Shown here: piece by piece, positions 17,336 to 26,531 of the stretch
Layout of the letters: every line of letters begins with the position of its first letter
Numbering within the stretch: the stretch's first letter is position 1
Assembly (NCBI GenBank): GCA_033762195.1
Contig: JANRLV010000058.1
Location: forward strand, 1 to 64,000
Direction of reading: 5' to 3'
Length of the DNA stretch: 64,000 nt
Source: SpSt-398 sp033762195
GTDB taxonomy: Bacteria > Bacteroidota > Bacteroidia > Chitinophagales > Chitinophagaceae
Program-made: the position numbers and the translations under genes
The notes under the pieces: model-generated
Told to the model about the DNA's origin: nothing
The model's database searches: none
The model's input: the letters and a program-made list of their open reading frames with translations, nothing else

Positions 17336-18910
17336 TTAGTTCCCCGAGTAAACGTGATCTGCATCTTCCATCTTATATGCCGGCTTGAAATTAGCCAGCG
17401 TAACGGTAATGTTTTTTTCTTTGGAACCAAACTCCAGGAAATCACGCAGTAATTCCAATACATCATAATCAATATATACCGTGTTGGCAGCATTGATTAT
17501 CACTTTGCTGTTTTTCGGCAGATGGGCCAGGGTTTGTTTGATCGCTGCTTTATTCAGGAAAGAAACTTCCTGGGCCAGGTCAATATGAATAGTTTCTCCT
17601 TCGTGGTGTTTTTCCTTTTTAAAGAAATAAGCCAGTTTCATATTGCCGCGCAGGATAAAGAATATGCTTACCACCAAACCGATACCCACGCCTTTCAACA
17701 GATCGGTAAACACTACGGCAATTACGGTGACCACAAATGGAATGAACTGGTGTTTCCCTGTCTTCCACATGTGTTTAAATACTTTGGGGCTGGCCAGTTT
17801 GATACCGATCATGATCAGGATAGCAGCCAGACAGGCCATCGGGATCTTATTCAATAAGCCCGGAATGAGGATCACAGTAAGCAGAAGGAGGATACCATGG
17901 ATAATGGTTGACATTTTGGTGCGGGCCCCGGCATTGACATTGGCCGAGGTACGCACGATCACAGAGGTCATGGGTAAACCACCGATCAATCCTGCGAGTA
18001 CATTACCAACCCCCTGAGCTTTCAATTCCGTATTCGCACTGGAATACCTTTTCCACGGATCCATTTTATCTCCTGCCTCGAGACAGAGCAGGGTTTCGAT
18101 ACTGGCCACAATGGCGATCGTTACCCCTACGATCCATGTATTGGGGTCCATGATCCCTTTGAACGAAGGAACATGAAATTGCCCGATAAATTCGTTGAAG
18201 TTGGAGGCAGTGGGAAGAGTAACCAGGTGGTCCTGAGAGATCGCTAAGGATGAGCCTGTGGATTTAAATATCTCGTTCATGATAATACCCACCGTAACAG
18301 CGACGAGGGCGCCGGGAATGAATTTAATTTTCTTAAGAAAGGCGATCTTGTTGAACGCGATCAGGATACCCAGCGAAACTACGGTTACCAGGATCGCCCC
18401 GGCATGGGCATAGTTAAAGGAGTGAATGATCTCGGTGAAGAATCCTTTATCATCGCTCAGCAATTCATAGGAAAAAAAATCACCCTCATGAGCTTTATCA
18501 TAACCGATGGCGTGTGGTATCTCTTTCTTGATGATAATGATACCGATCGCAGCCAGCATCCCTTCAATCACACTGGTTGGGAAATAGGCGGAAATACTTC
18601 CTGCTTTTATGAACCCCAATAACAATTGGATACCCCCGGCAATGACTACCGCCAGCAGAAAGGGTTCATACCCCATATCGGTGATGGCGGCTAATACAAT
18701 AGCGATCAGTCCTGCCGCCGGGCCAGATACACTTACATTCGAACCGCTTAAAACACCCACCAGAATTCCCGCGATCACCCCGGTAATGATACCGGCAAAA
18801 GGGGGCGCTCCACTGGCTACGGCGATGCCTAAGCAAAGTGGTAGGGCCACAAGAAAAACAACGAGCCCCGACAGGAGGTCAGTGCGAAGATGTTGTATAT
18901 AATTCTTCAT
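17336..18910 (-). CDS. SulP-family anion transporter
   Basis: The 524-residue inner-membrane protein has the SulP pattern: an N-terminal block of 10-14 membrane helices with GVIAGILVGVLSGSNVSVSG near residue 50, then a C-terminal STAS-type cytoplasmic domain (about residues 430-515). SulP proteins carry sulfate, bicarbonate or other anions. A carbonic anhydrase gene lies directly upstream on the same strand, so a BicA-like bicarbonate role is favoured over sulfate. That is inference from context, since the substrate residues were not tested. Confidence 0.88.
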   Translation of the reverse strand: MKNYIQHLRTDLLSGLVVFLVALPLCLGIAVASGAPPFAGIITGVIAGILVGVLSGSNVSVSGPAAGLIAIVLAAITDMGYEPFLLAVVIAGGIQLLLGFIKAGSISAYFPTSVIEGMLAAIGIIIIKKEIPHAIGYDKAHEGDFFSYELLSDDKGFFTEIIHSFNYAHAGAILVTVVSLGILIAFNKIAFLKKIKFIPGALVAVTVGIIMNEIFKSTGSSLAISQDHLVTLPTASNFNEFIGQFHVPSFKGIMDPNTWIVGVTIAIVASIETLLCLEAGDKMDPWKRYSSANTELKAQGVGNVLAGLIGGLPMTSVIVRTSANVNAGARTKMSTIIHGILLLLTVILIPGLLNKIPMACLAAILIMIGIKLASPKVFKHMWKTGKHQFIPFVVTVIAVVFTDLLKGVGIGLVVSIFFILRGNMKLAYFFKKEKHHEGETIHIDLAQEVSFLNKAAIKQTLAHLPKNSKVIINAANTVYIDYDVLELLRDFLEFGSKEKNITVTLANFKPAYKMEDADHVYSGN

Positions 18911-18938
18911 TTACTTTTTTATTAATTATTTATTACTG

Positions 18939-18986
18939 ATTATTGATTATTGATCGGAAAGGCTTTCGCCCTTCATAATCAATAAT
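18939..18986 (-). repeat. AT-rich inverted repeat between carbonic anhydrase and SulP
   Basis: A perfect 12-bp arm at 18939-18950 pairs with 18975-18986, and the loop contains a smaller GGC-TTTC-GCC hairpin. It lies in the 95-base space between two co-directional genes. It may attenuate or process the shared transcript. There is no clear T-run. Confidence 0.45.
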
Positions 18987-19005
18987 TGATAATTAATAAT
19001 GTTGA

Positions 19006-19674
19006 TCAAACAGCATGGGCTTTCATCGGGGCCACATCACTGGTTTTAGAGCCTGTCAGGTTTTTAAAGAAATCAACTTTACCATTGTCTACATTGTATA
19101 CTCCGCCAATGATGCCAATTTCCCCTTTCTCAAACATCCCGCGGATGATCTGGCTACCGGTCAGTATCTCTTCCAGACTGTTTTCTACATTGGTATAAGC
19201 CACTTTGTCTTTGAAAAGATAGCCGTTCTTTTCCCCTGAAAGGAGGGCTTTGCTGATCGAAGGCTCGATCCTTTTCAGCAAACCGGTGATATGACCGTCT
19301 TTAACACCTGCCTGTGCACTACGTATGGCGCCACATTCGGTATGTCCCAATACCATCAATACTTTGCTGCCTACATATTTGACGGCGTATTCCAGACTGG
19401 CGAGGATATCCTCATTCACGATATTGCCTGCCACACGAATGCTAAACAGATCGCCGAGTCCCTGATCAAAGATCAACTCCACCGAGGTGCGTGAATCCAT
19501 ACAGCTAAGTACAACCGCAAATGGATACTGTCCCTCACGGGTTTCATTGATCATTTCCAGATGGTCATGGTCATTGTTCAGGTTGCTCACAAAACGCAGG
19601 TTGCCTTCTACGAGGATCTCAAAACATTTCTCAGGTGTCAGGTTGGCCAGGTATTCTTTTGAATGCTTTCTCAT
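19006..19674 (-). CDS. Beta-carbonic anhydrase (SulP-linked)
   Basis: The 222-residue enzyme interconverts CO2 and bicarbonate. The zinc ligands are visible: Cys58 with the Asp60/Arg62 dyad (CMDSR), His111 and Cys114 (HTECG). The ATG at 19674 is preferred over a GTG 18 bases upstream. It shares its strand and direction with the SulP gene 95 bases downstream, and a pairing of SulP with carbonic anhydrase is known in several bacteria. It is only distantly similar to the second carbonic anhydrase at 20346. Confidence 0.9.
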   Translation of the reverse strand: MRKHSKEYLANLTPEKCFEILVEGNLRFVSNLNNDHDHLEMINETREGQYPFAVVLSCMDSRTSVELIFDQGLGDLFSIRVAGNIVNEDILASLEYAVKYVGSKVLMVLGHTECGAIRSAQAGVKDGHITGLLKRIEPSISKALLSGEKNGYLFKDKVAYTNVENSLEEILTGSQIIRGMFEKGEIGIIGGVYNVDNGKVDFFKNLTGSKTSDVAPMKAHAV

Positions 19675-19789
19675 ACATTTTTTTTGGGGCACACGTCTAA
19701 TAAGCCGTATGCCGATAAATAAATCGGGTCAGTTAACTTGCCGGGAAAAAACCGCTATGGCTCCCGCGCGTTCGATAAAACAGGTGATC

Positions 19790-20158
19790 TTACGCTATGT
19801 TCGGAGGCGGAACTAGCATTTCGCCGTGAAAGGCGATATAGGTACCATCATCATCACTCTTGTGATAGGTAAATAGTTCGGTGCTAAAATGATGAGTGGT
19901 AAAGGGGGAATGCAAATACTCTTCGGAAAGATTGGTAGTGCTGGGAGCCTTTTCTTCGGTGGCATTACCCATTGGGCAAGACGACTCCTCTTCATTCCCA
20001 GAAAGGGGGGAGCCTGGGGTTGAGTGATTAATCTTGGCCCACTCCTGCTGGCTGGCATATACAAAAGGCATGCTTACCGTCAGCCAGCTAAGGGCTACGA
20101 TCATTCCGATGGCGGAGAGGACCTGTAGTCGCGTATGTAACTTCCGGTTTTTTTTCAT
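19790..20158 (-). CDS. Small secreted protein of unknown function
   Basis: The 122-residue product begins with a basic stretch and a hydrophobic segment (about residues 14-35, ending VYAS), consistent with a signal peptide. The rest is Ser/Thr/Glu-rich with His pairs (TTHHFS). The ATG at 20158 is preferred over a TTG 21 bases upstream. I do not recognise the family. It lies upstream of the carbonic anhydrase on the same strand, with 115 bases between. Confidence 0.5.
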   Translation of the reverse strand: MKKNRKLHTRLQVLSAIGMIVALSWLTVSMPFVYASQQEWAKINHSTPGSPLSGNEEESSCPMGNATEEKAPSTTNLSEEYLHSPFTTHHFSTELFTYHKSDDDGTYIAFHGEMLVPPPNIA

Positions 20159-20312
20159 TCCTTTTTGTAATGCGCTCAAATATAGGCTTATTTTCTTAGG
20201 GGGTCACCCCGAGTATTGCCTAATTGACGGGAGGCAAAATTAACATGCCGATACCTGATTTTGTTTAAAAAAATGTCATTTTTCTTTAAAATCCATCCAA
20301 CAATCAAAAAAA

Positions 20313-20341
20313 TTGGGTTACAACGCATTCCCCTATTTTTA
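20313..20341 (+). promoter_or_regulatory. Candidate promoter of can
   Basis: TTG at 20313-20315 and TATTTTTA at 20334-20341 are separated by 18 bases, close to the Bacteroidota -33/-7 pattern. The -7 element starts 12 bases before the ATG, which would predict a nearly leaderless mRNA. Confidence 0.35.
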
Positions 20342-20345
20342 GGGT

Positions 20346-20981
20346 ATGAAATCCTACGAGGTTCTACTCCACGACAATAAAAACTGGGCGAAAAAAAAGA
20401 AAGCCGATGATCCCGCTTTTTTTGAAAAACTCATGCATGTGCAAACGCCGGAGTTTCTCTGGATCGGGTGTAGTGACAGCCGTGTGCCACCAGATATGAT
20501 CACCCAGACCGACCCGGGCGAGATCTTCATCCATCGTAATGTGGCCAACCTGGTGGTCAATACCGATGTCAACCTGATGGCGGTACTCGATTTTGCCGTC
20601 AATCATTTAAAAGTAAAACACATTGTGGTCTGCGGACACTATGGTTGCGGGGGTATAAAAGCCGCCATGTCGAACAGTGATTTCAACCTGGTGCTGAATA
20701 TGTGGCTGCGGAATATCAAAGATATCTACCGCTATCACCGCGAGGAGCTCGAAGCCATCGAGGATAAGGAGAAAAGAGTGGACCGCCTCGCGGAGATCAA
20801 TATCCGCGAGCAGGTATTTAATCTCGCCAAGACCGCCATCATACAAAATGCCTGGAAAAATGATAATCAACCCGATCTCCATGGATGGATATATGACCTT
20901 CAGGACGGGATCATCAAACCCATTGCCGAATTAAAAGCCGGAACGGATATTGATCCGTTGTATGAGTTTCATTCGCACTAA
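20346..20981 (+). CDS. can: Beta-carbonic anhydrase (Can type)
   Basis: The 211-residue enzyme is the standard Can/CynT2-type beta-carbonic anhydrase. It has CSDSR (Cys42, Asp44, Arg46), HRNVAN near 63-68, and HYGCGG (His98, Cys101) for zinc. It supplies bicarbonate for carboxylases in the cytoplasm. It is convergent with the NhaD gene, with 3 bases between their ends. The divergent neighbour on the other side belongs to the SulP/carbonic anhydrase group. Confidence 0.94.
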   Translation: MKSYEVLLHDNKNWAKKKKADDPAFFEKLMHVQTPEFLWIGCSDSRVPPDMITQTDPGEIFIHRNVANLVVNTDVNLMAVLDFAVNHLKVKHIVVCGHYGCGGIKAAMSNSDFNLVLNMWLRNIKDIYRYHREELEAIEDKEKRVDRLAEINIREQVFNLAKTAIIQNAWKNDNQPDLHGWIYDLQDGIIKPIAELKAGTDIDPLYEFHSH

Positions 20982-20984
20982 TTA

Positions 20985-22256
20985 TCAAACGAAAGAAGCT
21001 TGCAGCAGAAAAGCCGCCGCCCCGGCCAGATAACCGATCAGCGCCAGCCAGCTGATATTTCTTAAATACCAAAAGAAGTCGATCCGTTCCATACCCATAG
21101 CGGCCACACCCGCAGCAGAACCGATGATGAGGCAACTGCCCCCAGTACCGGCACAATAGGCCAGAAATTCCCAAAAGAAGTGATCCTTCGGAAATTGTTC
21201 CAGTCCATACATACCCTGGGCTGCGGCTACCAGTGGCACATTATCCACTACTGCCGATAATAAACCGATCAGCAGGGTGATCAGGCGAATGTCTCCCACC
21301 TTTTCATCCATCCAGGCGGCAGTTTGCTGCAGCACACCGGTAGATTGCAGGGTGGCCACCGCCAATAAAATTCCAAGGAAGAAAAGTATACTGGGTGAAT
21401 CCACTTTACGCAAGGCATAATTGACCGAGAGTACATCTTTATCGGCCTCATCCTTTCCACTGTGTATCATTTCCGTCACGATCCACATTAAACCAAGTCC
21501 AAATAAAATACCCATAAAGGGAGGCAGGTGCGTGATCATTTTAAATACCGGGACAAAAAGCAAAACAGCCACACCCAAGAAGAATACCCCGTTACGCTGT
21601 AAGGCCGTAGATCCTGCAGGCAGGGGTTTGGGCGCGGGTATATCCAGATTTCCCTTCATGCGTGCGCTGATAACAAGCGCTGGTACCAGAAAACTAACCA
21701 AACTGGGCAGGAAGGTTTTTAGAATGATATTGCCCGCACTTACCTGCCCACCGATCCATAACATGGTAGTGGTTACATCCCCGATGGGTGACCAGGCACC
21801 CCCGGCATTGGCAGCAATCACGATAAGACCGGCAAACAATAACCGGTCACGATGACCTGGTACGATCTTACGCAACAGCGAAACCATCACGATCGTGGTA
21901 GTGAGGTTGTCCAATACAGCGGAGAGAAAAAAAGCAAACAAACCAACTACCCAGACCAGTTTTCGTTTATTCGTGGTACGTATCCGTTCGGTGATCAACT
22001 CAAATCCATCATGTGCATCGATCAATTCAACGATCACCATGGCACCCAACAGGAAAAACAGGATACCCGACACATCTCCCAGGTGTTCGGTCAAGCTTTC
22101 TGCCACCCATTCCTTATCTTCAGTGGCCAGGGCAAATACCCCCCAGCACACCACGGCTGTAACCAGGGCCGATGCAGCTTTATTAATATGGATATTATGC
22201 TCCAGCACAATCGCCGCATACCCCAGGATAAATAAAACCGTGATCAACATGGCCAT
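20985..22256 (-). CDS. nhaD: NhaD-type Na+/H+ antiporter
   Basis: The 423-residue inner-membrane protein matches the NhaD/ArsB-like ion transporter superfamily. It has about 12 helices and the conserved segments FFLSAVLDNLTTTIVMVSLL and SAVVDNVPLVAAA, whose Asp-Asn pairs form the two discontinuous-helix sites. NhaD exports sodium in exchange for protons. Its place next to bicarbonate genes suggests it could maintain the sodium gradient used by a Na+/bicarbonate SulP. That link is inference. Confidence 0.88.
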   Translation of the reverse strand: MAMLITVLFILGYAAIVLEHNIHINKAASALVTAVVCWGVFALATEDKEWVAESLTEHLGDVSGILFFLLGAMVIVELIDAHDGFELITERIRTTNKRKLVWVVGLFAFFLSAVLDNLTTTIVMVSLLRKIVPGHRDRLLFAGLIVIAANAGGAWSPIGDVTTTMLWIGGQVSAGNIILKTFLPSLVSFLVPALVISARMKGNLDIPAPKPLPAGSTALQRNGVFFLGVAVLLFVPVFKMITHLPPFMGILFGLGLMWIVTEMIHSGKDEADKDVLSVNYALRKVDSPSILFFLGILLAVATLQSTGVLQQTAAWMDEKVGDIRLITLLIGLLSAVVDNVPLVAAAQGMYGLEQFPKDHFFWEFLAYCAGTGGSCLIIGSAAGVAAMGMERIDFFWYLRNISWLALIGYLAGAAAFLLQASFV

Positions 22257-22310
22257 GGTGAAATATTTAAATTATGCTATTTCAAAAGTACAATTAACTA
22301 CGCCTATTTG

Positions 22311-23405
22311 ATGATTAAACGACTCCTTATACCCCTGCTCATACTCAACCTGGCCTTTTATGCCTGTCAGCCATTGGGACAAGACAATAATGGTTTTCTG
22401 CTCCCCTTTACCAAGGTAGATTCTATTAACCCGGTTTTGGTTCCCGATGCAAGCCAGGCATTTTTCTGTCCAGTCAGAGGGGAAAAAGTGTATTGGGAAG
22501 CCAAGGATGTTTTCAACCCGGCCGCTGTTGTAAGAGGGGATACTGTCTTTTTGTTGTACCGGGCCGAGGATACTGTTGGAAAATTCGCCGGCACTTCCCG
22601 GATCGGTTTGGCCTGGAGCCTGGATGGACTTCATTTCTCCAAGTATCCCGAACCGGTATTATATCCTGATAAAGATTCCATGAACCGATGGGAATGGGAA
22701 GGTGGTTGTGAAGACCCAAGGATCGTGGAAACTGAACAAGGTATTTACTACCTGACCTACACCTCCTATGATGGCGATAAAGCCCGGCTCTTGGTCGCCA
22801 GTTCCACCGACCTGCGTCATTGGAAAAAGCACGGTCCGGTATTTTCAAGAGCGTTGGGTGGAAAATACCTGAACCACTGGAGTAAATCAGGGGCCATCAT
22901 TGCCCACTATGATGGAAGCCGGATACTGGCCCAAAAGATCCTGGGCAAATATTGGATGTATTGGGGCGATACGGATATTTTCCTGGCCTGGTCGGATGAC
23001 CTCGTAAACTGGACACCGGTGGAGAAAAAAGAGGGTGGCCTTCTTTCTGTGTTTGGCCCCCGTAAGGGAATGTTCGACAGTGACCTGGTGGAACCCGGAC
23101 CCGCCGCCATGCTAACGGGCAAGGGTATTTTATTACTGTACAATAGCCGCAATGTCCCTGCCAAAGGGGATACCACATTACCCGAGGGTACCTATGCCGC
23201 CAGTCAGATCTTACTGGACCGCAACAGTCCGGCCGAAGTGATCGACCGCATGCCTACCTGGTTTATCCGCCCCGACAAGCCCTATGAAAAAACAGGACAG
23301 GTCAATGAGGTCTGCTTTGTGGAAGGGCTGGTGGTATTCAAAGGAAAATGGTTTCTCTACTATGGCACCGCCGATTCACGCATCGCCGTTGCCGTAAAAT
23401 CATAA
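22311..23405 (+). CDS. GH130-like glycosidase/phosphorylase lipoprotein
   Basis: The ATG at 22311 gives a lipoprotein signal peptide (about 18 residues, ending AFYAC with the lipidated Cys). The domain behind it has five-bladed beta-propeller features of glycoside hydrolase family 130: FNPAAV, GGCEDPRIV near residue 128, and DSDLVEPGPA near residue 260. GH130 members cleave or phosphorolyse beta-mannosides. The gene is solitary, with no SusCD pair or other sugar genes around it. It is followed closely by gldA. Confidence 0.75.
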   Translation: MIKRLLIPLLILNLAFYACQPLGQDNNGFLLPFTKVDSINPVLVPDASQAFFCPVRGEKVYWEAKDVFNPAAVVRGDTVFLLYRAEDTVGKFAGTSRIGLAWSLDGLHFSKYPEPVLYPDKDSMNRWEWEGGCEDPRIVETEQGIYYLTYTSYDGDKARLLVASSTDLRHWKKHGPVFSRALGGKYLNHWSKSGAIIAHYDGSRILAQKILGKYWMYWGDTDIFLAWSDDLVNWTPVEKKEGGLLSVFGPRKGMFDSDLVEPGPAAMLTGKGILLLYNSRNVPAKGDTTLPEGTYAASQILLDRNSPAEVIDRMPTWFIRPDKPYEKTGQVNEVCFVEGLVVFKGKWFLYYGTADSRIAVAVKS

Positions 23406-23426
23406 ACAGATTTAAAAAATCGGGGT

Positions 23427-23434
23427 TACCTTGC
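23427..23434 (+). promoter_or_regulatory. -7-like element of gldA
   Basis: TACCTTGC starts 11 bases upstream of the gldA ATG. It resembles the TAnnTTTG -7 motif and would place the transcription start at or next to the start codon. Confidence 0.3.
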
Positions 23435-23437
23435 AGT

Positions 23438-24343
23438 ATGTCGATTCAAGTCCAAAACCTTCTCAAAACTTACGGCACACAAAAGGCGGTTGACGCCATT
23501 TCCTTCGAAGTCAATAAAGGAGAGATCGTCGGGTTTCTTGGCCCAAATGGCGCCGGAAAATCCACCACCATGAAGATCATCACCGGCTATCTGCAGGCCG
23601 ATGGTGGTAAGGCCCAGGTTTGTGGAATGGATGTAGCCGCTGACCCCCTCGCTACCAAGAAAAAGATCGGCTACCTGCCTGAGCTGAATGCCCTCTACTA
23701 TGAAATGTATGTGCGCGAATATCTGGGCTTTATTGCAGAGATACACCACGTAAAAGAAGCCAAAAAAAGAATTGAAGAAGTGATCGACCTGGTAGGACTG
23801 CGGTTGGAATCGGCGAAAAAAATCGGACAATTATCAAAAGGGTATAAACAACGCGTTGGCCTGGCTGCTGCTCTTGTGCACGATCCGGAGGTACTCATAT
23901 TGGATGAGCCAACGACCGGGCTTGACCCCAATCAGATCGTGGAAATTCGCGAAGTGATCCGCAAACAAGGACAGGATAAAACAGTTTTATTTTCTTCGCA
24001 TATCCTCCAGGAAGTTGAAGCCATTTGCACCCGCGTCATCATCATCAATAAAGGAAAACTCGTGGCGAATGATAGTTTGGCCAATTTGCGTAAGCAATCA
24101 GATGGCCATGTCGTAAAAGTGGGTTTTCAGGAATCGATCGAAATGGAATTATTGGAAAAACTGCCGGCTGCTGGTTCCGTTACCCGGCAGGGAACAAACG
24201 AGTGGCAGTTAGCGACCACCGACCCGGAAGGATTACGGAAACAAATCCTTGATCTCGCTTTGCAGCATAATCTCAACGTCGTTTCTTTGCAAAGCCAAAA
24301 CCAGAGTTTGGAAGATGTGTTTAGGGCGTTGACGAAGGGTTAA
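23438..24343 (+). CDS. gldA: GldA-like ABC transporter ATP-binding protein
   Basis: The ATG at 23438 begins a 301-residue ATPase. It has Walker A (GPNGAGKST near residues 37-45), Q-loop (GYLPE), signature (LSKGYKQR near 134-141) and Walker B with catalytic Glu (LILDEPT near 158-164), plus an H-loop (SSHIL). All motifs are intact, unlike the ABC gene at 12887. GldA works with GldF/GldG, which are not in the window, in gliding motility. The C-terminal extension is typical of that subfamily. The gene ends 6 bases before a 7-base-period repeat array. Confidence 0.82.
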   Translation: MSIQVQNLLKTYGTQKAVDAISFEVNKGEIVGFLGPNGAGKSTTMKIITGYLQADGGKAQVCGMDVAADPLATKKKIGYLPELNALYYEMYVREYLGFIAEIHHVKEAKKRIEEVIDLVGLRLESAKKIGQLSKGYKQRVGLAAALVHDPEVLILDEPTTGLDPNQIVEIREVIRKQGQDKTVLFSSHILQEVEAICTRVIIINKGKLVANDSLANLRKQSDGHVVKVGFQESIEMELLEKLPAAGSVTRQGTNEWQLATTDPEGLRKQILDLALQHNLNVVSLQSQNQSLEDVFRALTKG

Positions 24344-24348
24344 GCGAG

Positions 24349-24496
24349 GATGACAGATGACAGATGACAGATGACAGATGACAGATGACGGATGTTGGAT
24401 GATTGATTTTTAATACGAAAATTATTTTAAAGCAACTTTCATTTGAACTACCGACATCAGTCATCTGTCAACTGTCATCCAACATCCAACATCCAA
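24349..24496. repeat. Heptamer-phased inverted repeat array A
   Basis: GATGNNN recurs in exact 7-base steps at 24349, 24356, 24363, 24370, 24377, 24384, 24391 and 24398; the first five units are GATGACA. After an AT-rich centre, the reverse complement CATC recurs at 24455, 24462, (CAAC at 24469), 24476, 24483 and 24490, also in 7-base steps. The array lies between the gldA stop and the eno start. The arms can fold into a long imperfect hairpin. Confidence 0.85.
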
Positions 24497-24538
24497 CAAC
24501 CAAAACTAACAAGCACTCGAAATATTAAAACATCAACA

Positions 24539-25828
24539 ATGAGCTACATTTCCGAAATTTTTGCCCGCCAGATTCTTGACTCCAGAGGAAATCCAACCGT
24601 AGAGGTGGATGTTATCACCGATGAAGGAGCTTTAGGACGCGCGGCTGTTCCAAGCGGAGCAAGTACTGGTATCCATGAAGCAGTTGAACTGCGCGATAAT
24701 GATAAAAAGAAATATGTGGGGAAAGGGGTCATCAAGGCCGTAAAGAATGTAAACGATACGATCGCCCCCGCCTTGCTGGGTTATGATGTGGCCGACCAAA
24801 CCGGTATCGACCAGATGATGATCGAATTGGATGGTACACCCAACAAAGGAAAGCTGGGAGCCAATGCAATATTGGCCGTGAGCATGGCTGTTGCCAAAGC
24901 CGCTGCGGAAGAAGCAGCCCTTCCCCTTTTCCGGTATATCGGTGGCACCAATGCCAAGGTACTCCCCATTCCCATGATGAATATCCTGAATGGAGGTGCG
25001 CATGCCGACAATAAGATCGATTTTCAGGAATTCATGGTCATGCCCGTTGGCGCTCCCAATTTCAGCGAAGGACTTCGCTGGGGTGTGGAGATCTTCCATG
25101 CACTGAAGACCGTATTAAAGAAAAAAGGATACAGCACCAATGTGGGTGATGAAGGCGGTTTTGCCCCCAACATCCAAAGCAACGAAGAAGCGATCGAGAC
25201 CGTTCTCACCGCGATTGAAGCCGCCGGATATAAAGCAGGTACACAGATCAAGATCGCAATGGATGCGGCCAACAGCGAACTCTGGGACAGTAAGAAGAAA
25301 AAATATGTTTTTCATAAAAGCAGCGGCAAAGAAATGACCAGTGAACAACTGGCCAAATACTGGGAAACCTGGGTGAAAAAATATCCCATCTGCAGCATTG
25401 AAGATGGTATGGCCGAAGATGATTGGGCTGGTTGGAAAATGCTCACCGAAGCCGTTGGTTCCAAATGCCAATTGGTAGGCGATGACCTTTTCGTTACCAA
25501 CGTAACCCGTTTGCAACAAGGAATTGACAAAGGGATCGGGAACGCCCTGCTGGTAAAAGTAAACCAGATCGGTACCGTTACCGAAACCATCAATGCCGTT
25601 ACGCTCGCGCAACACAATGGCTACAATACCATCATGAGCCATCGCAGCGGCGAAACAGAAGATACCACCATTGCCGATCTGGCGGTGGCACTGAACTGTG
25701 GACAGATCAAAACCGGATCCGCTTCCCGTACCGATCGCATGGCCAAATACAACCAACTCATCCGCATCGAAGAGTTGCTGGGTCAAAGCGCCGTGTATCC
25801 GAAAGGGAAGGTGAAGTTTTTAAAATAG
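24539..25828 (+). CDS. eno: Enolase
   Basis: The ATG at 24539 gives a 429-residue protein of standard length. An in-frame ATG at 24443 would run through the repeat array and is rejected. Enolase converts 2-phosphoglycerate to phosphoenolpyruvate. The N-terminal ARQILDSRGNPTVEVDV and ligand regions are clear: SIEDGM (metal Asp/Glu), DDLFVTN, KVNQIGT (catalytic Lys) and SHRSGETEDT. It is flanked on both sides by heptamer arrays, so its transcript may begin and end in them. Confidence 0.97.
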   Translation: MSYISEIFARQILDSRGNPTVEVDVITDEGALGRAAVPSGASTGIHEAVELRDNDKKKYVGKGVIKAVKNVNDTIAPALLGYDVADQTGIDQMMIELDGTPNKGKLGANAILAVSMAVAKAAAEEAALPLFRYIGGTNAKVLPIPMMNILNGGAHADNKIDFQEFMVMPVGAPNFSEGLRWGVEIFHALKTVLKKKGYSTNVGDEGGFAPNIQSNEEAIETVLTAIEAAGYKAGTQIKIAMDAANSELWDSKKKKYVFHKSSGKEMTSEQLAKYWETWVKKYPICSIEDGMAEDDWAGWKMLTEAVGSKCQLVGDDLFVTNVTRLQQGIDKGIGNALLVKVNQIGTVTETINAVTLAQHNGYNTIMSHRSGETEDTTIADLAVALNCGQIKTGSASRTDRMAKYNQLIRIEELLGQSAVYPKGKVKFLK

Positions 25829-25842
25829 AGTGAAGGAGGGAG

Positions 25843-26033
25843 GATGACGGATGTTGGATGACGGATGTTGGATGACAGATGACGGATGACAGAAGTTAGT
25901 TAATTTTACACTGTCAACGGTCATCCAACAACCAACATTCAACATCCTCCCTCCGTCATCTGTCATCCGTCATCCGTCATCTGTCATCCGTCATCCGTCA
26001 TCCGTCATCTGTCATCCGTCCTCTGTCCTCCAA
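25843..26033. repeat. Heptamer-phased inverted repeat array B
   Basis: GATG recurs every 7 bases from 25843 to 25885 (seven units: ACG, TTG and ACA variants). The reverse complement CATC or a one-base variant recurs every 7 bases from 25922 to 26027 (sixteen units). The two arms face each other across an AT-rich spacer (25896-25910). The array fills the space between eno and the DivIC-like gene. Confidence 0.87.
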
Positions 26034-26058
26034 CCAGCAACACCCAAACCCCAACCAT

Positions 26059-26367
26059 ATGAAGCTCCTATCCCGCCTGCCATCCTGGCTCCGCAATAAA
26101 TACTTTATCGCCACGGCGGTATTGGCTGCTACCCTGTTGTTCTTTGATAAGAACGACCTGTTCACCCAACGAAGCCGAACCAAAGAGCTTCAAATGCTCG
26201 AAAAATCCAAGGCACACTACCAGGCCGAAATCGCCAAAGAGCAAAAAGAACTCGACCTGCTCAAAAATGATTCCACCACCGTTGAACGCTATGCCAGGGA
26301 AAAATACCTGATGAAGAAGGATAATGAGGATGTTTATGTGGTACCCGAGAAGGCTAAAAATAAATAG
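26059..26367 (+). CDS. DivIC/FtsB-like septum formation initiator
   Basis: The 102-residue protein has a short cytoplasmic start, one membrane helix (about residues 14-32) and a periplasmic coiled coil (about residues 40-75), ending YAREKYLMKK, a typical FtsB/DivIC tail. These proteins join FtsL and FtsQ/DivIB in the divisome. It lies 230 bases after eno, a linkage of eno with ftsB that is also seen in proteobacteria. The start is preceded by heptamer array B. Confidence 0.8.
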   Translation: MKLLSRLPSWLRNKYFIATAVLAATLLFFDKNDLFTQRSRTKELQMLEKSKAHYQAEIAKEQKELDLLKNDSTTVERYAREKYLMKKDNEDVYVVPEKAKNK

Positions 26368-26368
26368 C

Positions 26369-26400
26369 CAATAGCTAATTGCTATTGACTATTCGTTTTT
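26369..26400 (+). terminator. Probable terminator after the DivIC-like gene
   Basis: CAATAGC (26369-26375) and GCTATTG (26381-26387) form a 7-bp stem with a TAATT loop. A T-run follows nine bases later, so it is a weak match. Confidence 0.4.
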
Positions 26401-26531
26401 AAATAATTAATAATCAATACTTTAAGATTTGGCTTCGGTTCTCCAACAATAATACTACCTTATCAGGCGTTAGTACACCGGACACTTTCTGAATTTCGAC
26501 TTTCTTATTTTAGGACATCAAAGGTTTGCCC

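Noticed and set aside
24443..24538. N-terminal extension of enolase
   Set aside because: The in-frame ATG at 24443 would translate half of array A. Enolase begins at MSYISEIF in standard alignments.
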